Shown: in pieces, positions 17,729 through 26,369 of the stretch
Layout: the number at the start of each line of letters is the position of its first letter
Position numbering within the stretch: position 1 is the first letter of the stretch
DNA from: Chryseobacterium endalhagicum
Lineage (GTDB): Bacteria; Bacteroidota; Bacteroidia; Flavobacteriales; Weeksellaceae
Direction: 5' to 3'
Length of the DNA: 64,000 nucleotides
Assembly: GCF_016745235.1 (NCBI RefSeq)
Contig: NZ_JAELVM010000003.1
Location: forward strand, 806,001-870,000
The notes under the pieces: model-generated
Told to the model about the DNA's origin: nothing
The model's input: the letters and a program-made list of their open reading frames with translations, nothing else
The model's database searches: none
Position numbers and translations under genes: made by a program

Positions 17729-18448
17729 TTATTGGTATTTTCCGTTTTTGAATTTCAGGATGTTGTATGAGGTATGTGATACTTCATTTTGTTTGCAGTC
17801 TCCGTTTTTTTCTTCGTTTTTTGTATTGACGGATATGGTTTTGATCTTTAAATCTGTAAAATTATTGGTTTTTGTTTTATCCATCATGATTACGGAATTT
17901 TCGTCATTAAACTCCCCGTTGCATCGGGTATCCCATTCTCCGCCATGGGTATTTAATTCTAAATTATTTAAAACTTTTTTAATCCCGGCTCCAGCAGGAT
18001 AATACAGCGAAATGACTTCTGATGAATAAGGATTGGGCTGGCTTCCGTTTCTGACACTTATTTTCACTCCAAATGCCCTGATTCCATTGCTGATATGGTA
18101 TAAACCCGTATCTATCGTAATTTCCTGAAGCATTACCGCATCGGAAGTGATTTCATGAGGATCGAAATACTGGTTTTTAATTCCTCCGTTTTCATCTGTA
18201 ATGACAATATAATTCCTGAATACAAAAAAGCCGTCCCCATCTTTTTCCTGCACGACAGGAATAACGGCAATATAGGAATCCTGTTCGTTCGGCATTTTCT
18301 TTTCGGTAGAGAACTCTTCTTTGATATTCGTTTTATCCAGTTTCAGATGTTTCACTATATTTTCATAGCGGACACTGTTGATTTCCTGTCCGTGCACTGT
18401 TGCTGTGAATATCACAAACCAGATGAATATATATTTCTTCATTTCCAT
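17729..18448 (-). CDS. hypothetical secreted protein between kinase and regulator
   Basis: 239 residues; signal peptide ends near TVHGQ. No family recognised. The mature part is acidic and beta-rich, with YIAVIPVVQEKDGDGFFVF, a pair of cysteines in DTRCNGEF and GDCKQNE that could form a disulfide, and no membrane segment. It starts 4 bp after the stop of the TPR histidine kinase and is followed by the LytTR regulator, so it is embedded in the two-component operon. That position suggests, but does not prove, a periplasmic accessory or a target of the system. Confidence 0.7.
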   Translation of the reverse strand: MEMKKYIFIWFVIFTATVHGQEINSVRYENIVKHLKLDKTNIKEEFSTEKKMPNEQDSYIAVIPVVQEKDGDGFFVFRNYIVITDENGGIKNQYFDPHEITSDAVMLQEITIDTGLYHISNGIRAFGVKISVRNGSQPNPYSSEVISLYYPAGAGIKKVLNNLELNTHGGEWDTRCNGEFNDENSVIMMDKTKTNNFTDLKIKTISVNTKNEEKNGDCKQNEVSHTSYNILKFKNGKYQ

Positions 18449-18452
18449 GCTA

Positions 18453-20234
18453 TTAAGCCAGATTGATTTTTATATGAACTAAAACGCCGCTGCTGCCTTC
18501 CTTATCCTTGATGGAACAGGTGATGTCTTTTTTATACAGCTCATTCAGCAGCCTGATTCTTTCTACCGTATTTTTCATCCCGCGTCCTTCTCTTGTCTTC
18601 TGGTGCTCGGTCTTTTGCTTTTTACTTTCTTCAATCCCGATGCCATTGTCTTCAATGGTGATTTTTAAATACTGGTCTTCTTTTTCAAAACTTAATTTCA
18701 AAAATCCTTTATCATTTCTGTAGCGCAGCCCGTGCCAGACGGCATTTTCAAGGAACGGCTGAATGAGCATTCCGGGAACTTTCAGGCTCTGCATATTCAG
18801 GCTTTCGTCTACCTCAATTTCGTAATCGAATTTATCGGCAAAACGTGTTTTTTCAAGGGCAAGATAATTCTGAAGCAGATCCAGCTCCTGCTGGAACGGA
18901 ATAAAATCCTCGGCAGAATTTTCCATTACACCTCGCATCAGCTTTGAGAATTTCGTCAGGTACTGGTTGGCTTCCAGCTCGTTATTCGTCGCAATAAAAT
19001 GATTCACACTGTTTAAACTGTTGAAGATAAAATGCGGGTTCATTTCACGTCTCAGCGATTGCAGGGCGATTTTTTTATTTTTAATCTGAACTTTTTTCAG
19101 GGTTCTGAAAATAAAGATGATCAAACCGGTCAGCAGGATCAGAACTCCGATCAGGCTGTAATTAAATACACTTTTCTTGCGGATCAGCTCGTCTTTAAGC
19201 CCTTTTTCTTTTTCAAGCTGTGAGATTCTCTGTTCAGTATCTTCAAGTATTTTATTGTCTACAAGGCTTCTGTCCTTTGAAACCAGATCAGGAAGTTTCC
19301 CCAGAAAATCCCGGTACAATGTCACAGAAGCATTGGTATTTCCCGATATATTGTAAAGGCTGTCCAGTCTTTTTACACTTTTCTGCGCTTCCAGGGTATG
19401 TCCTTTTTCAAGGGCAATTCCGTATGCATTTTTAAGTAAGACCACCGCTTCCTCAGGATCATTTTTCTTAATATAAATATCGGCCAGCTCCTGAATCTGA
19501 TTGACTTTTTCCTGTGAATTCTCTTTCACAAAATCTTCTTTCAGGACTTTCTTTTTGGCTTCAATGGCTTTTTCAAAATTCCTGTTTTCAACATAGAAAT
19601 TGGTCAGCTTCTGATTGATCTCCAATGCCTGCTGCGGTGCTTCTTTTTTAGACAGAACATACGCGTTGTTCAGGTTTTCTTCCGCTTTGGGAATATTATT
19701 CTGCTGGATATTCACATCAGCCAGCTGACTGTAATTTTCGGCCAGATCGCCTTTATCCTTTTCTTTAAGATTGAGTTTAATATTATCCTGGATGGCTTCC
19801 GCTCTCTGTTCAGGTGTCGGAGAAGAAAGTCTGGCAGCATCATTGGTATTCACGGCCTTGCTTTTTTCACTGTAGCTCATCTCGGCGGCCATGCTGTAAT
19901 TGCTGATCGCCGGAGTTATTTTGTTCTGTTTTTCCTGGGACTGGGCAATTTTCCGGGTAACGGATTCCAGATTTTTTTTATCATTGAGATTTTTGTAAAT
20001 CGTTCTGGCCTTCACCAAAAACTCTTCACTTTTGGCATAATTCCCTTGATTGTAATAATCACCGGCAATTCCCACATAGCTGTCGGCCACGCCTTTATTA
20101 TCATTATTGTCTACCGCTTTTTTCAGCCTGGCTGTAGATTTATAAGCCTTGGTAACCCGCGTAGAATCCTGTGCCTGACAGAAATTTCCTGCAGCCAGAA
20201 TGAAGATAAAAAGTATTTTAAAAACTATATTCAC
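18453..20234 (-). CDS. TPR-containing sensor histidine kinase, LytS/His_kinase type
   Basis: 593 residues: signal peptide (ending near GNFCQAQ), several tetratricopeptide repeats over about 30-320, one transmembrane helix at about 357-377 (LIGVLILLTGLIIFIF), the His_kinase domain with phospho-acceptor H401 in REMNPHFIFNSLNS, and a HATPase domain (ENAVWHGLRYRN, IEDNGIGIEESK, GRGMKNTVERI). This is the sensor class paired with LytTR regulators. The TPRs are on the periplasmic side. First gene of a three-gene operon ending in the regulator. A 21-bp-spaced CACCAAGT pair lies 57 bp upstream. Confidence 0.93.
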   Translation of the reverse strand: MNIVFKILFIFILAAGNFCQAQDSTRVTKAYKSTARLKKAVDNNDNKGVADSYVGIAGDYYNQGNYAKSEEFLVKARTIYKNLNDKKNLESVTRKIAQSQEKQNKITPAISNYSMAAEMSYSEKSKAVNTNDAARLSSPTPEQRAEAIQDNIKLNLKEKDKGDLAENYSQLADVNIQQNNIPKAEENLNNAYVLSKKEAPQQALEINQKLTNFYVENRNFEKAIEAKKKVLKEDFVKENSQEKVNQIQELADIYIKKNDPEEAVVLLKNAYGIALEKGHTLEAQKSVKRLDSLYNISGNTNASVTLYRDFLGKLPDLVSKDRSLVDNKILEDTEQRISQLEKEKGLKDELIRKKSVFNYSLIGVLILLTGLIIFIFRTLKKVQIKNKKIALQSLRREMNPHFIFNSLNSVNHFIATNNELEANQYLTKFSKLMRGVMENSAEDFIPFQQELDLLQNYLALEKTRFADKFDYEIEVDESLNMQSLKVPGMLIQPFLENAVWHGLRYRNDKGFLKLSFEKEDQYLKITIEDNGIGIEESKKQKTEHQKTREGRGMKNTVERIRLLNELYKKDITCSIKDKEGSSGVLVHIKINLA

Positions 20235-20253
20235 GGATTTCAGATCTTTAATG

Positions 20254-20261
20254 CAAAGTAA
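20254..20261 (-). promoter_or_regulatory. candidate -7 box of the histidine kinase operon
   Basis: Minus-strand TTACTTTG approximates TAnnTTTG and sits 20 nt before the kinase start. The CACCAAGT pair lies 30 bp further upstream. Prediction only. Confidence 0.45.
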
Positions 20262-20291
20262 CTAAAACTTTATGTATCTGATCCTATTCTC

Positions 20292-20320
20292 CACCAAGTC
20301 AAAACTCTGTTTCACCAAGT
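20292..20320. promoter_or_regulatory. paired CACCAAGT site near the kinase operon
   Basis: Exact CACCAAGT at 20292-20299 and 20313-20320, 21 bp apart start to start. Same pair and spacing as at 22601-22629 and 23428-23456. Relative to the kinase gene (minus) the orientation is reversed compared with the other two sites. Proposed binding site for the LytTR regulator encoded in this operon. Confidence 0.7.
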
Positions 20321-20385
20321 TTGATTGAAATATAGGGTACTGTAATTTTTTTTAACCAGTTTGGGACAAGAAGTTAAGAGGAAAA

Positions 20386-20546
20386 GGCTGGAAGATGGAA
20401 GCTAGAGGCTGGAGGTTACTACACACAATAATATTAAATAGCTGCCTTTAAATTTATAGAAGTAGATTCAAAAATTAATAAACCGCGATATATCTCTGTC
20501 TTCGGGCTTCAATAACTTCCCTCTTCCAGCTTCAAACTTCCTGACC
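20386..20546 (-). repeat. family B ~162-bp interspersed element, full copy
   Basis: 161 bp. In reverse complement it begins GGTCAGGAAGTTTGAAG and ends CTTCCATCTTCCAGCC, and aligns end to end with 43439-43602, including interior words (ATATCG, CTACTTC, CTATTTAATA). The two ends are imperfect inverted repeats of about 35 bp, so the whole can fold into a hairpin. No coding capacity. Confidence 0.85.
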
Positions 20547-20678
20547 CTATTATACAAACGAAAATGCATTATTCCGAACTCAGGTTAATGAGTAAAAATC
20601 ATTCTGATTTTTAAGCCGGGGTTTTAAAAGTTTGATAAAGGGGATTTATTATATACCACTGAAGCGTGAGTCTTTTGC

Positions 20679-20686
20679 TATCTTTG
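20679..20686 (+). promoter_or_regulatory. -7 promoter box of the amidohydrolase gene
   Basis: TATCTTTG fits TAnnTTTG exactly, 21 bp before the ATG at 20708, implying a leader of about 15 nt. Confidence 0.65.
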
Positions 20687-20707
20687 TCTGGTACTTACAT
20701 TAAAATC

Positions 20708-22462
20708 ATGAATAAAAAACTCCGAATTATACTTGTAGCTTTATTTTATGCAGGTAGTTTTAATGCACAGATCTACATTCAGAATGTAACGGTTGCGGAT
20801 GTTATCCATAAAAAGATGATTCCGGGCCAGACTGTTATCATGAATGGCAAAACCATTACAGCAGTAAAACCCAGCAAGCAGGTTAAAATCCCTCAGAACT
20901 CCCATGTCATTAATGGTGAAGGTAAATACCTGATTCCCGGGATGACGGATGCGCACGTTCACTTTTTTCAGAGCGGAGGCTTGTATACCAGACCGGATGC
21001 CCTTGATCTCAGAAAGCATGTTCCTTACGAAAAAGAGATCAGCTGGAGCCATAATCATATGGAAGGTCTTATGCAGCGTTATCTTAAAATGGGGATTACT
21101 TCGGTCATTGATCCGGGAGCGACCTATAATTTGCTGAAACTTAGAGATTCCCTGAAAGTCAATGAGCGTCTGCCTTCAGTGTATATGTCCGGACCGCTGA
21201 TTACCACATACGAACCGGAAGTTTTTAAAAATCTCAATAAAAATGAACCTTTCAGGCTGCTTACATCCATTGATGATGCCAAAAAGCTGGTACAGGAACA
21301 GATTCCCTACAAACCTGACTTTATCAAAGTATGGTATATCATCACGGGAGATCCTGCTAAAAAGAAAGAACAGACGAAGAAGCTGGAACCAACCATAAAA
21401 GCTGTTATTGATGAAGCCCACAGAAATAATTTAAAAGTAGCCGTTCATGCTACAGAACGCTTTACGGCAGAAACCGCAGTACTCAACGGTGCTGATTTTC
21501 TGGTTCATAATATAGAAGATGAGATCATTTCTGATGATTTTGTAAAGCTTTTAAAATCAAAAAAAGTCATTGTAAGCCCTACCCTCACGGTCATGGATAA
21601 TTATTATGATACCTATGGACAAAAGAAAGTCTACAATACTTACGAACTGGAAAATTCCGATCCTGAAAGCATCGGCTCTATGTACGACCTGAAGCATCTT
21701 ACGCAAACCTCAGATTCTGTGGTGCTCAATAAGTTTAAAGCAAGATTCAATACCCCTCAAACAAAAGCTTATATTTCAAAAATGGATTCTATCCGGAAAG
21801 TCAATCTCAAAAAACTGGCTGACGGAGGGGTAATGCTTGCTGCAGGTACCGATGCCGGAAATATCGGAACTCAGCATGCTTCATCTTTCATTGCGGAACT
21901 TAAAGCCATGAAAGAAAGTGGGATGAACGAATGGCAGGTCCTTCAGTCAGCGACCATCATTCCTGCAAAGATCCTTAATAAAGAAAACGAGTACGGCAGC
22001 ATAGAAGCAGGTAAAACCGCCGATTTTGTATTACTGAATGCTAATCCGGTTGATCAGCTGGATAATCTTACAAAAATCGATCTGGTGATGAAAAACGGGT
22101 TGCCTGTAGATCTGGCAAAAATTGTAAACGTCACACCGGAATCTCTGGCCCAGCAGCAGCTTAATGCGTACAACGCAAGAAATATTGATGCTTTTCTGGA
22201 ACCTTATGCCGAGGATGTGGAGATGTATTTATTCCCTTCAAAGCTGATCAGCAAAGGAAAAGAGGCTATGAGAAAAACCTATTCCGCTATGTTTGAAAAA
22301 TATCCTGATCTGCACTGCGAGCTTAAACAGAGGATCGTGAATCTTAATTCTGTTATTGATAAGGAAAGTGTTTCCGGAATGAGACCGGGTATGAAAACCG
22401 AAGCAACGGCTATCTATGAGATTAAAAATGATAAAATTTCAAAGGTTTACTTTTTATATTAA
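20708..22462 (+). CDS. secreted amidohydrolase fused to an NTF2/SnoaL-like domain
   Basis: 584 residues from the ATG at 20708, chosen because it gives a proper signal peptide (ending near FNAQ) and sits just after a promoter. Amidohydrolase fold: HxH (H83, H85) in GMTDAHVHFF, candidate metal-bridging lysine in DFIKVWY, metal histidines in VAVHATE and FLVHNIEDE, and the catalytic aspartate in AAGTDAGN. The last ~120 residues (LNAYNARNIDAFLEPYAEDV onward) look like a SnoaL/NTF2-like domain, an uncommon attachment. Likely an imidazolonepropionase/prolidase-like hydrolase in the periplasm; substrate unknown. Confidence 0.87.
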   Translation: MNKKLRIILVALFYAGSFNAQIYIQNVTVADVIHKKMIPGQTVIMNGKTITAVKPSKQVKIPQNSHVINGEGKYLIPGMTDAHVHFFQSGGLYTRPDALDLRKHVPYEKEISWSHNHMEGLMQRYLKMGITSVIDPGATYNLLKLRDSLKVNERLPSVYMSGPLITTYEPEVFKNLNKNEPFRLLTSIDDAKKLVQEQIPYKPDFIKVWYIITGDPAKKKEQTKKLEPTIKAVIDEAHRNNLKVAVHATERFTAETAVLNGADFLVHNIEDEIISDDFVKLLKSKKVIVSPTLTVMDNYYDTYGQKKVYNTYELENSDPESIGSMYDLKHLTQTSDSVVLNKFKARFNTPQTKAYISKMDSIRKVNLKKLADGGVMLAAGTDAGNIGTQHASSFIAELKAMKESGMNEWQVLQSATIIPAKILNKENEYGSIEAGKTADFVLLNANPVDQLDNLTKIDLVMKNGLPVDLAKIVNVTPESLAQQQLNAYNARNIDAFLEPYAEDVEMYLFPSKLISKGKEAMRKTYSAMFEKYPDLHCELKQRIVNLNSVIDKESVSGMRPGMKTEATAIYEIKNDKISKVYFLY

Positions 22463-22493
22463 AATGTGACTGGAGGCTGGAAGTTACTGCCGG

Positions 22494-22528
22494 AAACCAT
22501 GTCAAGGTTTTGAACCTTGACATGGTTT
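22494..22528. repeat. perfect 16-bp-arm palindrome
   Basis: AAACCATGTCAAGGTT, 3-nt centre, exact reverse complement. Preceded at 22467-22487 by GGAGGCTGGAAGTTACT, the right-end sequence of family B. A similar but imperfect pairing occurs at 8492-8551. Confidence 0.85.
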
Positions 22529-22560
22529 GTTGATAAAAAAAGCCTATTCAAAAAGCTTGA

Positions 22561-22593
22561 AAAGACGATTCTCACGGGGATCGTCTTTTTTTT
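22561..22593 (+). terminator. terminator downstream of the amidohydrolase gene
   Basis: Stem AAAGACGAT/ATCGTCTTT followed by eight or more T residues; separated from the gene by a repeat palindrome. Confidence 0.85.
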
Positions 22594-22600
22594 GACCATC

Positions 22601-22665
22601 CACCAAGTGAAAAGCTCATTTCACCAAGTCTCTTTATTTCGGGTTCCGGATCGCAGTAATTTTAC
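22601..22665 (+). promoter_or_regulatory. paired CACCAAGT site and -7 box before the SIMPL gene
   Basis: CACCAAGT at 22601-22608 and 22622-22629 (21-bp period). The second copy ends 27 bp before TAATTTTAC at 22657-22665, a TAnnTTTG-like -7 box, and 59 bp before the ATG. The same arrangement recurs before the DUF4139 gene. Confidence 0.75.
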
Positions 22666-22688
22666 ATCAGAATTTAAAACAGAAAATT

Positions 22689-23363
22689 ATGAAATTAAGA
22701 CATTTTTTATTAATCGGGATCTTTACACTGGGAAGTTTTGCGAATGCACAGGAAGTAAAGAAAAATGCAATTGAAGTTACAGGAATGGCAGAAATGGAAG
22801 TGGAACCGGATGAGATCATCTTCAGCATCGGCATCAAAGCTGATAACAAGAATGAACTGGCAGACAATGAAAAGAAGCTGTTCGAAACGTTGAAGAACGG
22901 AGGTGTTAAAAACGAAGACATCAAATTCAAATCCATGTACCAGAACATATATGCTAAAAACGGAAAGTTCACGAAGAGCTACCAATTTAAAGCCAATACA
23001 AAAGCGAACATCAGCAAAATATTTGAAGACCTGAACCAGAAATGGGTAAGCAACCTGAATGTAGCTGAAGTGAAAAACACTAAAATAGCAGATTTCAGAA
23101 AAACGATTAAGATCAATGCTTTAAAAGCAGCAAAAGAAAAGGCAGATTACCTGTTGGAAAGTATGGGTAAAAAAACCGGAGCTCCTCTGGAAATCATCGA
23201 AATTGAAGATTATACCAGCGATATGGTTCTACCCGTAGCCTATAAAAGCAGTGTGAGAAATATGCAGCTGGAAGCAGCAGATGCCGCGGTAGATTTTTCT
23301 TTTGACAATATTGAGAATATCAAGCTGAAATACAGCATTAAAACAAGGTACGAAATCCTTTAA
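22689..23363 (+). CDS. SIMPL domain (DUF541) secreted protein
   Basis: 224 residues; signal peptide ends near SFANAQ. The SIMPL/DUF541 domain covers most of the rest: AIEVTGMAEMEVEPDEIIFSI at the start, KNGGVKNEDIKFKSM, and ALKAAKEKADYLLESMGKK near the end of the domain. Family members are periplasmic or surface proteins linked to stress tolerance and oligomeric assemblies; the exact function is unclear. Single gene with its own promoter and a terminator, sharing a paired CACCAAGT site with the next gene. Confidence 0.9.
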   Translation: MKLRHFLLIGIFTLGSFANAQEVKKNAIEVTGMAEMEVEPDEIIFSIGIKADNKNELADNEKKLFETLKNGGVKNEDIKFKSMYQNIYAKNGKFTKSYQFKANTKANISKIFEDLNQKWVSNLNVAEVKNTKIADFRKTIKINALKAAKEKADYLLESMGKKTGAPLEIIEIEDYTSDMVLPVAYKSSVRNMQLEAADAAVDFSFDNIENIKLKYSIKTRYEIL

Positions 23364-23380
23364 AATTAACAGATTTAAGA

Positions 23381-23406
23381 CAGTCCGAAAGGGCTGTTTT
23401 TTTGTT
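23381..23406 (+). terminator. terminator of the SIMPL gene
   Basis: Stem ACAGTCC/GGGCTGT with GAAA loop (one G-T wobble) followed by a T-run, 18 bp after the stop. Confidence 0.8.
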
Positions 23407-23427
23407 TTTCAACCTGCTTTTTCAACT

Positions 23428-23492
23428 CACCAAGTGAAAGGCCTGTTTCACCAAGTCTCCCGGTTTTGAGCCTTAAATACTGATAATTTTAC
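23428..23492 (+). promoter_or_regulatory. paired CACCAAGT site and -7 box before the DUF4139 gene
   Basis: CACCAAGT at 23428-23435 and 23449-23456 (21-bp period). The second copy ends 27 bp before TAATTTTAC at 23484-23492 and 60 bp before the ATG at 23517, the same geometry as before the SIMPL gene. Confidence 0.75.
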
Positions 23493-23516
23493 TTCAGGAA
23501 TTTAAAATAATATACT

Positions 23517-25121
23517 ATGAAACGCTATTTAATACTACTCATTGCATTTTCTGTTTCATTTTTAAAAGCACAGGAAATAAAAAAAGAAATTGATATAAAG
23601 CAGGCTACCGTATACCTGCAGGGAGCCAAAGTTTTCGGAAGCACCAATATCAGCCTTCAGAAAGGAAAAAATAGGGTGAGAATCATCAATCTTCCGAACA
23701 ATCTGGACGAAAATACCTACAAGATCAATCTTGAAAAAAATACTACGCTTCTTTCTGTGACGCCACAGAGCAACTTCCTGAAAAGTGACGAATTATCTGA
23801 AGGAGAAAAGAAACTGGATGATGAAAGAAAAAAATTACAGCGCCAGGCCAGTCTCCTGAACATTCAGATCAAAAATCTGACGGGTGAGCAGAATATCATC
23901 AATGATAATTTAAAGATTTCCACCAATGATAAATCTACTCCGCAGGAACAGCTGATCAAACTGACTGAATTCTACAGAAAAAGAATGCTGGAAATTGACA
24001 ACCAGGTTTTTGTACTGAATGAGCAGAAATCTGTTTTGGATGAAAGCATTGCCAAAATCAATAAGCAGTCCGCGGAAGAGCAGACGAACAAAAATACCAA
24101 CAGAAAAGAGCTTCTTCTGGAAATCCTTGCAGATTATGAAACGAACCTGAACTTAGGCGTAAGCTATATTGTTTCTGATGCGGGATGGATTCCATCTTAC
24201 GACCTGCGTGCAGAATCTGTAAAAAAACCTCTTGAAATGGTTTACAAGGGAAAAATCTATCAGAAAACCGGTCAGGACTGGAAAAATGTAAAACTGTTTG
24301 TGTCAACGTACAGACCTTCTTACAACCAGAACAGACCTATTCTGTCTCCGCTTTATGTAGCTGAATATACGGCTTACAACGCACAGGCTGAAACGGCCAA
24401 TTACAAATTAAAAGCAGCAGCCAAGGAAGTTAATTCTTACCAGATGAGAGATGAGGTCGCGGTGGCAGCACCAAGCCAGATTCCTGTAGCAACAGTTTCG
24501 GACAGCCAGATGAATGTGATTTATGAACTCAATTATAATCAGACCATCTTAAGCCAGGAAAAAGAACAGTACGTTATTCTTGACAAAAAACAGATTGAAG
24601 CTACCTACAAATACCACACAGTTCCAAAACTGAATAACCAGGTATTCCTGATGGCCTTCATCAAAAACTGGCAGAATCTGAACCTGATTTCCGGAGAAGC
24701 CAATATTTATTTTGAAGATAATTATATCGGAAAAACAGATATCACCACCCATTATGTAAAGGATGAATTCCCGATTTCTCTGGGTGTGGACGAAAGAATT
24801 ACGGTGAAAAGAATCAAGCTGGAAGATAAAACTTCGCAAAAAACACTGAACAGCAATAAATGGGAAACAGAATCCTATCAGATCAGCATCAGAAACAATA
24901 CGAAGGAAAGCATTGAACTGGAAATCCTTGATCAGCTTCCGATCAGCGAAAATTCTAAAATTCAGGTTAAAGCCCTGGAAATTGGAAACGGAAGTTTTGA
25001 TGAGAAAACGGGCAGCATTCTTTGGAACAGAAATATCGGCAGCGGAAGCTCGGACAAAATTAATTTCTCCTACGAAGTGAAGTATCCGAAAGAAATGCAG
25101 ATTCAATATTACAGCAGATAA
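23517..25121 (+). CDS. DUF4140/DUF4139 (mucoidy inhibitor MuiA-like) protein
   Basis: 534 residues. Signal peptide ending near FLKAQ; N-terminal DUF4140-type beta domain (IDIKQATVYLQGAKVFGSTN); a long coiled coil around 85-185 (KKLDDERKKLQRQASLLNI); then the DUF4139 domain from about SYIVSDAGWIPSYDLRAE to the C-terminal SFDEKTGSILWNRNIGS. Family members are conserved, secreted or envelope proteins of unknown biochemistry, sometimes called mucoidy inhibitors. Followed 18 bp later by the VWA gene, so the two form an operon under the paired CACCAAGT site. Confidence 0.88.
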   Translation: MKRYLILLIAFSVSFLKAQEIKKEIDIKQATVYLQGAKVFGSTNISLQKGKNRVRIINLPNNLDENTYKINLEKNTTLLSVTPQSNFLKSDELSEGEKKLDDERKKLQRQASLLNIQIKNLTGEQNIINDNLKISTNDKSTPQEQLIKLTEFYRKRMLEIDNQVFVLNEQKSVLDESIAKINKQSAEEQTNKNTNRKELLLEILADYETNLNLGVSYIVSDAGWIPSYDLRAESVKKPLEMVYKGKIYQKTGQDWKNVKLFVSTYRPSYNQNRPILSPLYVAEYTAYNAQAETANYKLKAAAKEVNSYQMRDEVAVAAPSQIPVATVSDSQMNVIYELNYNQTILSQEKEQYVILDKKQIEATYKYHTVPKLNNQVFLMAFIKNWQNLNLISGEANIYFEDNYIGKTDITTHYVKDEFPISLGVDERITVKRIKLEDKTSQKTLNSNKWETESYQISIRNNTKESIELEILDQLPISENSKIQVKALEIGNGSFDEKTGSILWNRNIGSGSSDKINFSYEVKYPKEMQIQYYSR

Positions 25122-25139
25122 CCAATAAAAAAATATATT

Positions 25140-26333
25140 ATGACAACTTTAAAAATCTTATCAATGGCCGCAGGTGTAGCGTTTTTAAGCTCCGGCAGTT
25201 TATCAGGCATACGCTGTTCGGACAGTAATAAAACGAACAGAGCAACACAGCTACAGAATGCTTCCATAGCCCCAACAGTAACCGCGGGAAAAGACAATAA
25301 AATTCAGGTCGCCCTTCTTCTGGATACCTCCAACAGCATGGACGGGCTCATCGATCAGGCGAAATCCAGACTATGGAATATTGTGAATACACTAACCACT
25401 TTAAAATACAACGGCCAGGCTCCACAGGTAGAAATTGCTCTTTATGAATACGGAAATGACGGGATCCGTGATGAAAATTACATCCGGCAGGTAACACCGC
25501 TTACCCAGGATCTGGATCTGGTTTCCGAGAAACTGTTTTCTTTAAGGACCAACGGTGGAAATGAATATTGTGGGGCCGTGATCCGCGATGCGGCAGCCAA
25601 TCTGAACTGGGACGGCAACGAAAAAAGCATGAAACTTATCTACATCGCCGGAAATGAATCATTTGACCAAGGAAAAATAGATTATAAGGATGTGATTTTA
25701 AAAGCAAAAAATAAAAACATCTATACAAACACTATTTTCTGTGGAAGCAGAGAGGAAGGAACCCAAACCTTCTGGCAAAACGGAGCCACCGTAGGAGGCG
25801 GTAAATATTTCAATATCGACAGCGACAGGAAGGTGATCTACATTGAAACACCATATGATGTAAGAATCTCAGAATGCAACGCCAAACTGAATAATACCTA
25901 CATCTACTATGGAAGTCATGGCTCTGAATACAAGCTTAAGCAAGCCGCGCAGGACAAAAATGCTGAAGTGCAGTCGGTATCAAATTATGTGGAACGAACC
26001 GTTGCCAAGTCCAAAAAGAACGCCTATAAAAATGATCACTGGGATCTGGTAGACAAAGCTGAAAAAGATGCCGGTTTTATTGCCACCGTTAAGGATGATG
26101 CGCTTCCCGCCGAACTGAAAGGCAAAAGCAAAGAGGAACTTAAAAAAGTGGTTGCTGTAAAATCTGCGGAACGTGGAAAAATCCAGAAAGAGATTGAAGA
26201 ACTGTCCAGAAAACGCCAGGAATATATTGATGCTGAGATGAAAAAACGAGGCGGCGCAGATTCTGATGATCTTGGAAAAGCCATTCAAAGGTCTATCATA
26301 GATCAGGCGAAAAAAAACGGGTACACCAACTAA
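25140..26333 (+). CDS. von Willebrand factor A domain protein, secreted
   Basis: 397 residues. The N terminus is hydrophobic (ILSMAAGVAFLSSGSLSGIRC) and could be a signal or lipoprotein peptide, although the lipobox is poor. VWA domain from about 55: MIDAS motif DTSNSM (D-x-S-x-S) in VALLLDTSNSMDGL, with LRTNGGNEYCGAVI supplying the MIDAS threonine/asparagine region. The C-terminal third is lysine-rich and helical (KSKEELKKVVAVKSAERGKI). VWA proteins bind metal and mediate protein contacts. Second gene of the DUF4139 operon, closed by a strong terminator. Confidence 0.85.
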   Translation: MTTLKILSMAAGVAFLSSGSLSGIRCSDSNKTNRATQLQNASIAPTVTAGKDNKIQVALLLDTSNSMDGLIDQAKSRLWNIVNTLTTLKYNGQAPQVEIALYEYGNDGIRDENYIRQVTPLTQDLDLVSEKLFSLRTNGGNEYCGAVIRDAAANLNWDGNEKSMKLIYIAGNESFDQGKIDYKDVILKAKNKNIYTNTIFCGSREEGTQTFWQNGATVGGGKYFNIDSDRKVIYIETPYDVRISECNAKLNNTYIYYGSHGSEYKLKQAAQDKNAEVQSVSNYVERTVAKSKKNAYKNDHWDLVDKAEKDAGFIATVKDDALPAELKGKSKEELKKVVAVKSAERGKIQKEIEELSRKRQEYIDAEMKKRGGADSDDLGKAIQRSIIDQAKKNGYTN

Positions 26334-26338
26334 AACAG

Positions 26339-26369
26339 ATGCCGGCCAGAAAATGAGCCGGCATTTTTT
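26339..26369 (+). terminator. terminator of the DUF4139-VWA operon
   Basis: Stem ATGCCGGC/GCCGGCAT followed by TTTTTT. The T-run meets the end of the convergent C1q-like gene. Confidence 0.9.

Noticed and set aside
20386-20546. Insertion sequence
   Set aside because: No transposase frame, too short, and no clear target-site duplication; described as a non-autonomous element instead.
22517-22774. 85-codon open frame overlapping the SIMPL start
   Set aside because: Runs through a terminator and the SIMPL promoter and is out of frame with the clear SIMPL gene.
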